Assembly: GCA_947498935.1 (NCBI GenBank)
Contig: CANMMM010000001.1
Location: 124,001-188,000 of the forward strand
Origin: an uncultured Aquimarina sp.
GTDB lineage: Bacteria > Bacteroidota > Bacteroidia > Flavobacteriales > Flavobacteriaceae
Length of the DNA stretch: 64,000 bases
Direction: 5' to 3'
The translations under genes were made by a program, and so were the position numbers. Each line of letters starts with the position of its first letter. Positions within the stretch are counted from its first letter, which is position 1. Below, in pieces: positions 35,074 through 42,786 of the stretch. The notes beneath the pieces are model-generated. The model saw only the letters and a program-made list of their open reading frames with translations. It made no database searches and was not told where the DNA came from.

Positions 35074-35916
35074 ATGAAAACTAAATTAATAACTATACTA
35101 ACGATCTGTCTAGCCATTATTACCACTTCTTGTTCTGATGAGCTAGAGACCACAACTACAGCCATCGATACTACAGATGCTGTAAGCGCACTCAATACAC
35201 TGTCGGAAAGCTATGCTACGACACAAGTAACTACCAAAGCGATCCCGGAATGGCTAAAAAAGATTTTAATTGTAGCCTGTGCAGATATCTCTGCTTCTTT
35301 ACAAGCAGATACAGGAGATGCAGATTGGTACACTGTAGTAATCGCAGGAGCCTCTGCTTCACTAAGTCAGGGACTCACACTCAGCGTATCACCTAATGGC
35401 AATGGAACAAATGTAAATGGTATTGATTCTAATGAAACCAATGCATATGACAAGGTGGGAAAATGGCACTATAGTGCGATTGAAAACGCTTACCAGAAAC
35501 CAGCTTATTATGCTGTAGATGGAAAATACGATAATCCTACGTTTTACAAGCACTCCGTAGATTTCTTAAGTGCTAATAAGGTAGCTACTGTTGAAGATTT
35601 CGAGCGCTTCCCAGTAGCGGTAGCTAACGAAGAACTAGCTACTGCATTAGCTGCGTACACTACATATGGATTTTATGGTAGCTTAGAACAATTGTACCGC
35701 AATAAGCAAATCGATGCGACTACTTTTGAACTATTAGCACCGTACTACGAATCACTAGAAAAAACAAGAGATATTAATGATTTTGTGGCGTACTCTATAG
35801 AAGCAGAAACGATCGTAGCAGAAGCACGTTTGGAGCGCGCAACCAAAAAAGCAATCTTATCTACAATGGCTACGGCTAGATACGGAATGCAATACTGGAG
35901 ACAAGTGATCAAATAA
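35074..35916 (+). CDS. Hypothetical lipoprotein
   Basis: 280 residues. A lipoprotein signal ends at Cys20 (AIITTSCSDE); the following Ser-Asp-Glu fits surface export signals of Bacteroidota only loosely. A Thr-rich linker leads to a mixed segment with SLSQGLTLSVSPNGNGTNVN, then a helical part (HSVDFLSANKVATVEDFERFP, ALAAYTTYGFYGSLEQLYRNK). I do not recognise a family for the whole protein; the beginning of the second half is reminiscent of small repeated lipoproteins in Flavobacteriia. It has its own terminator and no operon partner. Confidence 0.7.
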   Translation: MKTKLITILTICLAIITTSCSDELETTTTAIDTTDAVSALNTLSESYATTQVTTKAIPEWLKKILIVACADISASLQADTGDADWYTVVIAGASASLSQGLTLSVSPNGNGTNVNGIDSNETNAYDKVGKWHYSAIENAYQKPAYYAVDGKYDNPTFYKHSVDFLSANKVATVEDFERFPVAVANEELATALAAYTTYGFYGSLEQLYRNKQIDATTFELLAPYYESLEKTRDINDFVAYSIEAETIVAEARLERATKKAILSTMATARYGMQYWRQVIK

Positions 35917-35956
35917 TATCGCTAGCATGGAATAGTATACATGCATACTGACTCCA

Positions 35957-35999
35957 AAAACGCCCTATGATGTGAATCCTCTAGGGCGTTTTTTTTTAT
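35957..35999 (+). terminator. Terminator of the hypothetical lipoprotein gene
   Basis: AAAACGCCCTA / TAGGGCGTTTT stem with a short loop and a run of nine Ts, 40 bases after the stop. Confidence 0.88.
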
Positions 36000-36340
36000 A
36001 CAAACACCTTTTCTCTCCCTCTTGACTTCCCTGTACCATCAACCACAAAACATAATACTATAATAACCCTATTACTTTTTCTTAACACCAAGGAAACATT
36101 CCTGCAGATCGGGGTTTACTTAGACTGTATTTGCTTTAACTACGCTCCTGAATAAAGCAGTATACAACATCTTAACCAAAACTAAACTTTAGTTGTTTTT
36201 TCCTTTAAATACACGAGTAAGACTCCATACAATGTATATACAAAGTACAAAAGTACACGCTTGCATTTCGCTATATAGCGCGTATCATTTTGGTAACACT
36301 AACACAATTGTAAGTTAAGTCGTACTTGCACAACGAGGAG
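35998..36340. other. Gene-free stretch
   Basis: No open frame, repeat or RNA gene was seen in these ~340 bases, which separate the lipoprotein terminator from the candidate small RNA. Confidence 0.4.
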
Positions 36341-36588
36341 TAGTTTTGCCATCAACTATGCTACTGGAAGAATGGCTAACCTAGCAGCTTTAATTACGAA
36401 GTCTTATAGTCATTATTCTACACCTATCATATTGCTCACAGTACGTCGGTAGGCAAAAGGAAGCATCGTATCATTCATCAAAAAACGAATTGTTATCGGC
36501 AGGCCTACTTACTACTAATAACCATTTGTAATGGCGCTATGGCATAGTGCCCCTAAGAAGGTTGTCATAACATTGGCAGCCTTTTTTT
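36341..36588 (+). ncRNA. Candidate structured small RNA
   Basis: A -7-like box TAGTTTTG (36341-36348) is followed by about 235 non-coding bases ending in a terminator-like hairpin plus seven Ts (36558-36588: AAGGTTGTC / GGCAGCCTT with G-T pairs). In between, several helices can be drawn: GTAGGC (36449-36454) with GCCTAC (36503-36508), CCATT/AATGG around a three-base loop (36522-36534), and GCGCTAT/ATAGTGC (36534-36550). No coding frame is present and no other gene could use this terminator. I do not recognise the RNA; it does not match SRP RNA, tmRNA or RNase P by eye. No -33 box supports the promoter. Confidence 0.35.
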
Positions 36589-36599
36589 AATATTGCTGT

Positions 36600-36654
36600 A
36601 TTCGATCACAAAATCTTAGTTTTTCGCTGAAATCAAAAAAGTTTAAATCACTTC
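36600..36654 (-). repeat. MITE-like element, copy D (left half, inverted)
   Basis: Read on the minus strand: GAAGTGATTTAAACTTTTT, then TTTCAGCGAA and AAGATTTTGTGATC, matching the left half of copy C. It is truncated on its inner side. A similar tip (AGTTTAAATCGCTTC) recurs at 36783-36797. Confidence 0.65.
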
Positions 36655-36673
36655 AAGTACAACTGCTATAAAT

Positions 36674-36762
36674 GCGTTAGGGATAGTAGAGGAAATCCCA
36701 CAGCCCGACGATAGGAGGTGCGAGGAATTGGAACGGATAGCCCGACCCTTGTGGTAACGCCC
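36674..36762 (+). repeat. GCGTTA...AACGCCC intergenic element, copy 5
   Basis: 89 bp, forward orientation, upstream of nothing coding; it lies between two MITE-like tips (36640-36654 and 36783-36797) and next to the tRNA pair. Confidence 0.9.
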
Positions 36763-36853
36763 AAATTGGTCTTGACCCGAAAAGAGTTTAAATCGCTTCT
36801 TACTTAAAAAAGTGCAAAAAAAATGCCCCTAGATAAAAATCTAGAGGCACTTG

Positions 36854-36937
36854 TACTCGGGACGGGACTTGAACCCGTACGTCCTAATGGACATTGGATT
36901 TTAAGTCCAACGTGTCTACCAATTCCACCACCCGAGC
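36854..36937 (-). tRNA. tRNA-Leu (UAA)
   Basis: 84 bases. Acceptor GCTCGGG pairs with CCCGAGT (one G-T pair); anticodon loop CTTAAAA gives UAA; a long variable arm (TGTCCATTAGGACG) and T-loop GGGTTCAAGTCCC are typical of leucine. The CCA end is not encoded. It lies 16 bases downstream of tRNA-Gly and is probably cotranscribed. Confidence 0.97.
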
Positions 36938-36953
36938 GTGGTAAGTTTCTCAG

Positions 36954-37025
36954 AGCGAAAGACGGGATTTGAACCCGCGACCCTCACCTTGGCAAGGTGA
37001 TGCTCTACCCCTGAGCTACTTTCGC
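36954..37025 (-). tRNA. tRNA-Gly (GCC)
   Basis: 72 bases. Acceptor GCGAAAG/CTTTCGC, D-arm AGCTCAGGGGTAGAGC, anticodon stem CACCT/AGGTG with loop TTGCCAA (anticodon GCC), T-arm CGGGTTCAAATCCCG. No encoded CCA. First of the two-tRNA unit on the minus strand. Confidence 0.97.
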
Positions 37026-37172
37026 AATTATTTAAAGAACTTCGCAATGCGTCATTGCGGGTGCAAATTTAATACATTTCTACGATCTACAAAGCTTTTT
37101 CGAAAAAAAATTAAAAAAAATACACAATTATCAATATATCAATCAATTAAAATGTAAGAAAAAAAACACCTT

Positions 37173-39794
37173 TTATACCGTTTTCTTTCCTGTAAGCATT
37201 CGTTTGATCTCATTCAGTTTCATCAATGCCTCTACAGGTGTCAAGGTATCGATGTCAATATCTAGTATCTCTTCTTTGATATCCTCTAATAAAGGATCAT
37301 CTAGATTAAAAAAGCTTAATTGTAACTCGTCTTCCTCTTGCGCCGCTTGGATCGGTGTAGCCAATCCTTGATTATTATGTGAATTTTCTAATTTTTTGAG
37401 CATTTTACCCGCACGACGTACTACCTGCTGTGGCATTCCTGCCATTTTAGCCACATGAATCCCAAAACTGTGCTCACTACCTCCTGGCACAAGCTTACGC
37501 AAAAACAATACGGTATCCTTTAGCTCCTTGACCGCTACATTATAGTTCTTAATACGGCCAAAGGTCTCACACATCTTATTCAGCTCATGATAGTGTGTAG
37601 CAAATAGGGTTTTAGGCTGGGCAGGATGTTGGTGTAAGAACTCACTAATCGCCCATGCAATGGAAATCCCATCATAGGTACTGGTACCACGCCCAATTTC
37701 GTCTAATAACACCAAACTACGATCCGATATATTATTCAGGATACTCGCCGTTTCATTCATTTCTACCATAAAAGTAGACTCTCCCATAGAGATATTATCA
37801 CTCGCCCCTACTCTGGTAAATATTTTATCTACCACACCTATGGTAGCCGCATCGGCAGGTACGAAACTCCCCATCTGTGCCAGCAGTACGATGAGCGCCG
37901 TTTGCCTCAGGATAGCTGACTTACCACTCATATTAGGCCCTGTGATCATGATAATCTGCTGTGTCTCTCTATCCAACAGTACATCATTAGCGATATAGGG
38001 TTCGCCTGGTGGTAATTGTTTTTCGATCACGGGATGCCTTCCGTTTTTAATATCTAGCACATGCGTATCATTCATCTCTGGACGCACATAGGCATGCTCC
38101 TGTGCTAACTGTGCAAAACCTCCTAAACAATCCAACTGCCCGATCAGGGTAGCATTGAGTTGCACAGGCTTGATATACTCATACATCCATACGATCAATT
38201 CCTGAAACAATTGCTGCTCTAATGTCAGAATTTTTTCTTCGGCACCCAGAATTTTAGCTTCGTACTCTTTTAACTCTTCGGTAATGTAGCGTTCTGCACT
38301 GACCAATGTTTGTTTTCGTATCCATGTATCAGGCACCTTATCCTTGTGCGTATTACGCACCTCTATATAATAACCAAAGACGTTATTAGAGGCTATTTTA
38401 AGCGATGTAATCCCTGTAGCTTCCGATTCGCGCTCTAACATCTTATCTAAGTAATCTTTTCCAGAAAATGCAATCGATCGCAATTCATCCAGTTCGTCTA
38501 AATAGCCCGCTGCAATGGTATTTCCTTTTAGGATATTTACAGGTGCATCTTCATTAAGCGTTGTCTTGATCTTGCTACGTAATAATTCGCAATCATGCAG
38601 TGTATCCCCTATTACTTTTAGCGCTTCATTTTCACAACTCGCCGCCATGCTCTTAATCGGCACAATGGCTTCTAACGAGTTTTTGAGTTGTATCACCTCT
38701 CGCGGACAAACCTTGCCCGTAGCAATTTTAGAAATCAATCGCTCAATATCTCCTATCTGCCGAATGTGCTGCTGGATATGCGTATGTACCTTTGGAGTAT
38801 CGATCAGAAACTGTACTACTTCGTGCCGTTTCTGGATGGCAGTTTGATCCTTTAGCGGCAGTGCCAACCACCGTTTTAGCGTACGTCCGCCCATAGGCGA
38901 AATCGTTTTGTCGATCACATCTAATAATGTGACAGCATTACTGGCATTAGGATTGTACAATTCTAGATTCCGAATCGTAAAACGATCCATCCATATGTAT
39001 TGATCCTCTGCGATACGCTGTATCGAGGTAATATGTTGTAATTTATGATGCTGTGTCTCGCCCAAATAATGCAAAATCACGCCTGCTGCAATCACCCCTT
39101 CCTGCAGGTGGTCTACCCCAAATCCTTTGAGCGAATTCGTACCAAAATGCGTATGCAAGGTTTCCTGTGCATAGTCTGTCTTAAACACCCAATCTTCTAT
39201 AAAAAACGTATGAAAATCCTGTCCAAAATCTTGCTGGAATGCTTGCTTTTTGGGCTTGCTCACCAACACCTCACTCGGATTAAAGTTACGCAATAACTTA
39301 TCGATATGTGCTGCATCTCCTTGTGCCGTTAGGAACTCCCCTGTAGACACATCTAAAAAAGCAATTCCAAATACCTTTTTGGCATAATGGATCGCGCACA
39401 AAAAGTTATTGGTCGTACTCTGCAACACCTCATCATTCAGTGCTACTCCAGGAGTCACCAATTCCGTCACCCCTCGCTTTACAATCGTTTTGGTCTGTTT
39501 AGGGTCTTCTAATTGATCACAGATGGCTACCCGCTCACCTGCCTTGACTAACTTAGGCAAATAGGTATTCAGTGAATGGTGTGGGAATCCTGCTAGGGCT
39601 GTTTCTTGGTCTGATCCATTACCGCGTTTGGTCTGTACAATATTCAGAATCGCCGCAGTACGAATAGCATCTTCGCCAAAAGTTTCGTAGAAATCACCTA
39701 CTCTAAACAACAATAATGCATCAGGATATTTCGCCTTGATCGCATTGTATTGTTTCATTAATGGGGTTACTTTTTTAGTCTTTTTTGCTGCCAA
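37173..39794 (-). CDS. mutS: DNA mismatch repair protein MutS
   Basis: Recognises mismatches and small loops in duplex DNA and recruits MutL. 873 residues, normal for MutS1. Mismatch-reading Phe-X-Glu is in [16 protein letters not shown] near the N-terminus; the connector, lever and clamp regions follow. The ATPase has TGPNMSGKS (Walker A, about residues 615-625), [17 protein letters not shown] (Walker B and signature) and FATHYHEL. The C-terminal part ([29 protein letters not shown]) is the usual variable linker with a beta-clamp-like QLSFF motif and a dimerising tail. It stands alone, upstream of the tRNA pair. Confidence 0.98.
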   Translation of the reverse strand: MAAKKTKKVTPLMKQYNAIKAKYPDALLLFRVGDFYETFGEDAIRTAAILNIVQTKRGNGSDQETALAGFPHHSLNTYLPKLVKAGERVAICDQLEDPKQTKTIVKRGVTELVTPGVALNDEVLQSTTNNFLCAIHYAKKVFGIAFLDVSTGEFLTAQGDAAHIDKLLRNFNPSEVLVSKPKKQAFQQDFGQDFHTFFIEDWVFKTDYAQETLHTHFGTNSLKGFGVDHLQEGVIAAGVILHYLGETQHHKLQHITSIQRIAEDQYIWMDRFTIRNLELYNPNASNAVTLLDVIDKTISPMGGRTLKRWLALPLKDQTAIQKRHEVVQFLIDTPKVHTHIQQHIRQIGDIERLISKIATGKVCPREVIQLKNSLEAIVPIKSMAASCENEALKVIGDTLHDCELLRSKIKTTLNEDAPVNILKGNTIAAGYLDELDELRSIAFSGKDYLDKMLERESEATGITSLKIASNNVFGYYIEVRNTHKDKVPDTWIRKQTLVSAERYITEELKEYEAKILGAEEKILTLEQQLFQELIVWMYEYIKPVQLNATLIGQLDCLGGFAQLAQEHAYVRPEMNDTHVLDIKNGRHPVIEKQLPPGEPYIANDVLLDRETQQIIMITGPNMSGKSAILRQTALIVLLAQMGSFVPADAATIGVVDKIFTRVGASDNISMGESTFMVEMNETASILNNISDRSLVLLDEIGRGTSTYDGISIAWAISEFLHQHPAQPKTLFATHYHELNKMCETFGRIKNYNVAVKELKDTVLFLRKLVPGGSEHSFGIHVAKMAGMPQQVVRRAGKMLKKLENSHNNQGLATPIQAAQEEDELQLSFFNLDDPLLEDIKEEILDIDIDTLTPVEALMKLNEIKRMLTGKKTV

Positions 39795-39932
39795 AGGGTG
39801 TGTATTTTATGTAATCTGCTAAAGTAACTATTCTTCTATTTTTTCTATACACCACTCACTGGTAGTTATTCATTTTTATTCACAATCCGATACCAGTAAT
39901 AATTTCTATGATGCGCATTATCGTATATATAT

Positions 39933-40021
39933 GGGCGTTCCCCAAGGGTCGGGCTATCCGTTCCAATTCCTCGCCCCTCCTAAGGTCGGGGCTGTGGGAT
40001 TTCCTCTGCTATCCCTAACGC
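39933..40021 (-). repeat. GCGTTA...AACGCCC intergenic element, copy 6
   Basis: 89 bp, reverse orientation, between divergent mutS and trmH. In forward sense its second stem is GCCCC/GGGGC where most copies have GC-CC/GG-T-GC, a perfect compensatory version, and its last stem is CCC-TTGG-GG. Confidence 0.9.
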
Positions 40022-40104
40022 AAGTAAAACAAGTACGATTCTGAAATCCGTACTCAACACCTACAGCTATTTCCTATACATCCCTAAGGAGTCAAGCAGT
40101 ATTT

Positions 40105-40147
40105 CTATGATGTGGTAGTGCTACAAAACTCAAAAAATCATTTTTAT
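40105..40147 (+). repeat. Degenerate fragment of the MITE-like element
   Basis: GTAGTGCTACAAAACTCAAAAA followed by ATCATTTTTATG resembles the central-right part of copy B (AGTGCTACAGAACTC, GATCATTTTTATAG) with internal deletions. No terminal repeat remains. Low certainty because of AT-richness. Confidence 0.4.
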
Positions 40148-40198
40148 GACCTCAAGCAAAAAGTACTCCCCTCTGCACAAAATATTTAGGATAAATCA

Positions 40199-40206
40199 TA
40201 CTTTTG
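40199..40206 (+). promoter_or_regulatory. -7 box close to the trmH start
   Basis: TACTTTTG, full match to TAnnTTTG. It ends five bases before the ATG at 40212, so the transcript would begin at or next to the start codon (leaderless). This is one reason to prefer 40212 over the earlier ATG at 40146. Confidence 0.45.
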
Positions 40207-40211
40207 CAAGG

Positions 40212-40751
40212 ATGGAAATAACGAAACGAAAACTAAAAAACAGCGAACTGGATCGCAAATCAGTAGCTGCTTTCAAAGCCGCTCCTAAGACCAATCTGAT
40301 CATTATTTTAGACAATATCCGCAGTCTAAACAACATAGGATCGGTATTCAGAACTGCCGATGCATTCCTAATTCAGAAAATATACCTCTGTGGCATTACC
40401 GCTACTCCTCCGCACAAAGACATTCAGAAAACAGCCTTAGGCGCTACAGACACAGTAGCATGGGAACATGTAGAAGACACCAACACATTGGTCCATACAC
40501 TGCGCGAGCAAAACATCCAAATTCTAGCCATCGAGCAAGCAGAAGATGCCATTATGTTACAAGACTTTGCCCCTGACCCTTCGCTTACCTATGCAGTTAT
40601 TTTCGGAAATGAGGTCAAAGGCGTACAACAGACCGTCGTATCTACCAGTGATCAAGTATTAGAAATACCACAATACGGCAGTAAACACTCACTGAATATC
40701 TCGGTAAGTGCAGGTGTAGTTATTTGGGATTTATTCAACAAACTAACATAG
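40212..40751 (+). CDS. TrmH-family (SpoU) RNA ribose methyltransferase
   Basis: 179 residues from MEITKRKLKNSEL; a frame from 40146 adds 22 residues with no family match and would run through the -7 box. SpoU/TrmH motifs are present: LDNIRSLNNIGSVFRTADAF (motif 1), VIFGNEVKGV (motif 2) and IPQYGSKHSLNISVSAGVVIWDL (motif 3), forming the SAM-binding knot. It 2'-O-methylates a tRNA or rRNA ribose; which position is not decidable from sequence, since the length (TrmH/TrmL-like core without N-terminal RNA-binding domain) fits several subfamilies. Confidence 0.9.
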   Translation: MEITKRKLKNSELDRKSVAAFKAAPKTNLIIILDNIRSLNNIGSVFRTADAFLIQKIYLCGITATPPHKDIQKTALGATDTVAWEHVEDTNTLVHTLREQNIQILAIEQAEDAIMLQDFAPDPSLTYAVIFGNEVKGVQQTVVSTSDQVLEIPQYGSKHSLNISVSAGVVIWDLFNKLT

Positions 40752-40768
40752 AAAAGCATTTGTATTGT

Positions 40769-41899
40769 TTACAGCGTATTGAGTTGTTCTAACACCCAAT
40801 AGTAATCTTCTCTATTCCCCACAAAATCCTTATCTGATACATCAATAATCGTATATTCAAATCTGGATTGCGTTTTTAGGAATTGCAGATACCCTTTGTG
40901 TATTTTTTCTAGATATGCTGCCGAGATGTCTTTTTCATACGACCTGCCGCGCTGCTTTATATTGGATAGTAAACGCTCTGTATGCTGGTATAAATAAACA
41001 TACCGCTTCGGCGTAGGCAGCTCTTTATACATAATATCAAACACCTTTTTATACAACTTCCATTCCTCCTCCTGCAAGGTGATCTGAGCAAAAACCAGTG
41101 ATTTACTCACATTATAATCACTGACCACAAAGTCCTTAAACAAATCAAACTGCGCAATATCCTCCTGCAAATGTTGGTAGCGATCGGCCAGAAAAGACAT
41201 TTCTAGCGGAAAAGCATAGCGCTCCATATCCTCATAGAACTTAGGCAAAAATGGATTGTCTTCAAACCGCTCTAGTACCAACTTTGCATTAAATTCCTGT
41301 GCGATCAATCGCGAGAGACTGGTTTTACCCGCACCAATATTCCCTTCGATCGTTAGGTACTGCCACTGCGCAAACGAAAAGGCAGTTTTTGGCTGCACCA
41401 ATCGCTCTGATACTAGTGTGATCTGAGAGGTATCGGGTGTTCGCTCCAAAAGCGCTTCTACCGTGAGTCCTAGTACAGGATGTACTACCGTAGCAGCAAT
41501 CTCTGCCAGAGGCACTAATACAAATTTTCGATCCTGCATCGCTGGATGTGGGACTGTCAATTGCGGAGTATCACATCGCACCCCCTCCATAAAAATAATA
41601 TCTAGATCTATGGGTCGCGCCTCATATCCAGTAGTCGTCTTAGCAGTACGACCTAAGTTTTTTTCGATAAGCTGTAATCGTTCCAATACCTCAGCAGCAG
41701 CATATGAAGTGCGCAAGGAAATACAAGCATTTAAGAAATCAGCACTACTGAACCCCCAAGCAGGGGTCTGGTACACCCCAGAAATAGCGATCACATCTCC
41801 TATGGTAGCATATATTTTGGTAACGGCTGCTTGCAGAAAAGCCAAACGATCCCCCATGTTACTTCCTAAAGAAATATGTAGTAGATTTGTTGTTTTCAA
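40769..41899 (-). CDS. folK: Fusion of HPPK (FolK) with deoxynucleoside kinase
   Basis: 376 residues carrying two enzymes. Residues 1-160 are 6-hydroxymethyl-7,8-dihydropterin pyrophosphokinase: ISLGSNMGDRLAFLQAAV, RPIDLDIIFMEG and VPHPAMQDRKFVLVPLAEI are the FolK signatures. Residues about 180-376 are a deoxynucleoside kinase of the dGK/dAK-like family: YLTIEGNIGAGKTSLS (P-loop, 186-193), MSFLADRYQHL (the family's E/D-R region), VVSDYN and RGRSYEKDISAAYLEKI. The first makes a folate precursor, the second salvages deoxynucleosides. The fusion links folate and dNTP supply in one polypeptide; it is known in Bacteroidota. Monocistronic, convergent with trmH. Confidence 0.95.
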   Translation of the reverse strand: MKTTNLLHISLGSNMGDRLAFLQAAVTKIYATIGDVIAISGVYQTPAWGFSSADFLNACISLRTSYAAAEVLERLQLIEKNLGRTAKTTTGYEARPIDLDIIFMEGVRCDTPQLTVPHPAMQDRKFVLVPLAEIAATVVHPVLGLTVEALLERTPDTSQITLVSERLVQPKTAFSFAQWQYLTIEGNIGAGKTSLSRLIAQEFNAKLVLERFEDNPFLPKFYEDMERYAFPLEMSFLADRYQHLQEDIAQFDLFKDFVVSDYNVSKSLVFAQITLQEEEWKLYKKVFDIMYKELPTPKRYVYLYQHTERLLSNIKQRGRSYEKDISAAYLEKIHKGYLQFLKTQSRFEYTIIDVSDKDFVGNREDYYWVLEQLNTL

Positions 41900-42007
41900 G
41901 TCAGGAGATTTAGTAATTACTGAATGTGCTGTATTGCAAAAACAAAGTAAACAAAACTAAACCACTTCTTGCTCCTGTAGCAATAGGTAATTTTTAACCT
42001 TTTAATT

Positions 42008-42709
42008 TTGACTACGATCACAGACTCTCATCAAAAAACAGCGTACAAACTTTATTTCATTTTAGGCGCTTTATTTATTGCCGCACTTGTCGTTTCCAAT
42101 CTTATTTTCCAAAAATTCTTTCGATGGGATTTTTTAGGCATCTATACTTTTGAGATTTCGGTAGGCATTCTCCCCTATCCTATTACCTTTTTAATCACCG
42201 ACCTCATCAGCGAATTGTATGGCAAACAGAAAGCAAATCAAGTGGTGACTGCTGGTATTTTTGCCTCGCTATTTTCACTACTCATTATCTATATAGCCAA
42301 TAGCGCTACCGCTACAGACTGGTCTCCTGTAAACAATCACACTTTCGAAACCGTATTTGGTGCTACTGCTATTGCTGTACTTGCCTCGATGCTCGCCTAC
42401 CTATTTGCGCAATATATCGATGTCCATGTATTTCATTTTTGGAAACGCGTTACCAAAGGGAAACACCTATGGATACGCAATAATTTTTCTACCTTTTTTT
42501 CTCAATTTATAGATACCGCTACTATTTTACTCCTCTTATGTAGCGCAGGAGTGATTGAATGGAGTCGCTTTTGGAAATTATTAGAAAATGGCTTTTTATT
42601 CAAAATATTGATCGCCGCTTTAGACACCCCTGTATTGTATCTAATTGTATTTTTTGCACGAAAAAAATTTAATTTATCAAAAGGAGAAGAAGTTATCCTA
42701 GAATATTAA
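42008..42709 (+). CDS. Queuosine precursor transporter (YhhQ/VUT family)
   Basis: 233 residues, about six membrane helices: LYFILGALFIAALVVSNLIF, the diagnostic ISVGILPYPITFLITDLISELYGK, a central DVHVFHFWKRVTKGKHLWIRNNFSTFFSQFIDT and a final helix pair. Family members import the queuosine precursors preQ0 or preQ1. No queuosine enzymes are in the window. The start is uncertain: the only candidate initiator is TTG at 42008, and the overlapping TAATTTTG (42003-42010) looks like a -7 box, which cannot also contain the start codon; no later ATG is suitably placed. Confidence 0.9.
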   Translation: MTTITDSHQKTAYKLYFILGALFIAALVVSNLIFQKFFRWDFLGIYTFEISVGILPYPITFLITDLISELYGKQKANQVVTAGIFASLFSLLIIYIANSATATDWSPVNNHTFETVFGATAIAVLASMLAYLFAQYIDVHVFHFWKRVTKGKHLWIRNNFSTFFSQFIDTATILLLLCSAGVIEWSRFWKLLENGFLFKILIAALDTPVLYLIVFFARKKFNLSKGEEVILEY

Positions 42710-42763
42710 TAAATTGTAACATATAGTTAACCTAATAATAGTAACATCTTTTTTCTAGCATCG

Positions 42764-42771
42764 TTACTTTG
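42764..42771 (+). promoter_or_regulatory. -7-like box of the AsmA gene
   Basis: TTACTTTG resembles TAnnTTTG (one mismatch), 16 bases before the ATG at 42787. It also explains why a TTG start at 42769 is improbable. Confidence 0.35.
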
Positions 42772-42786
42772 TACAAAAGCTTACAA

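Noticed and set aside
36341-36588. Candidate RNA as SRP RNA, tmRNA or RNase P RNA
   Set aside because: No GGAAGCAGC-type SRP core in context, no tRNA-like ends or tag frame, and no RNase P conserved blocks could be found.
42769-42786. TTG start for the AsmA gene
   Set aside because: The TTG is part of a -7-like box; the ATG at 42787 gives the usual basic N-terminus and transmembrane helix.
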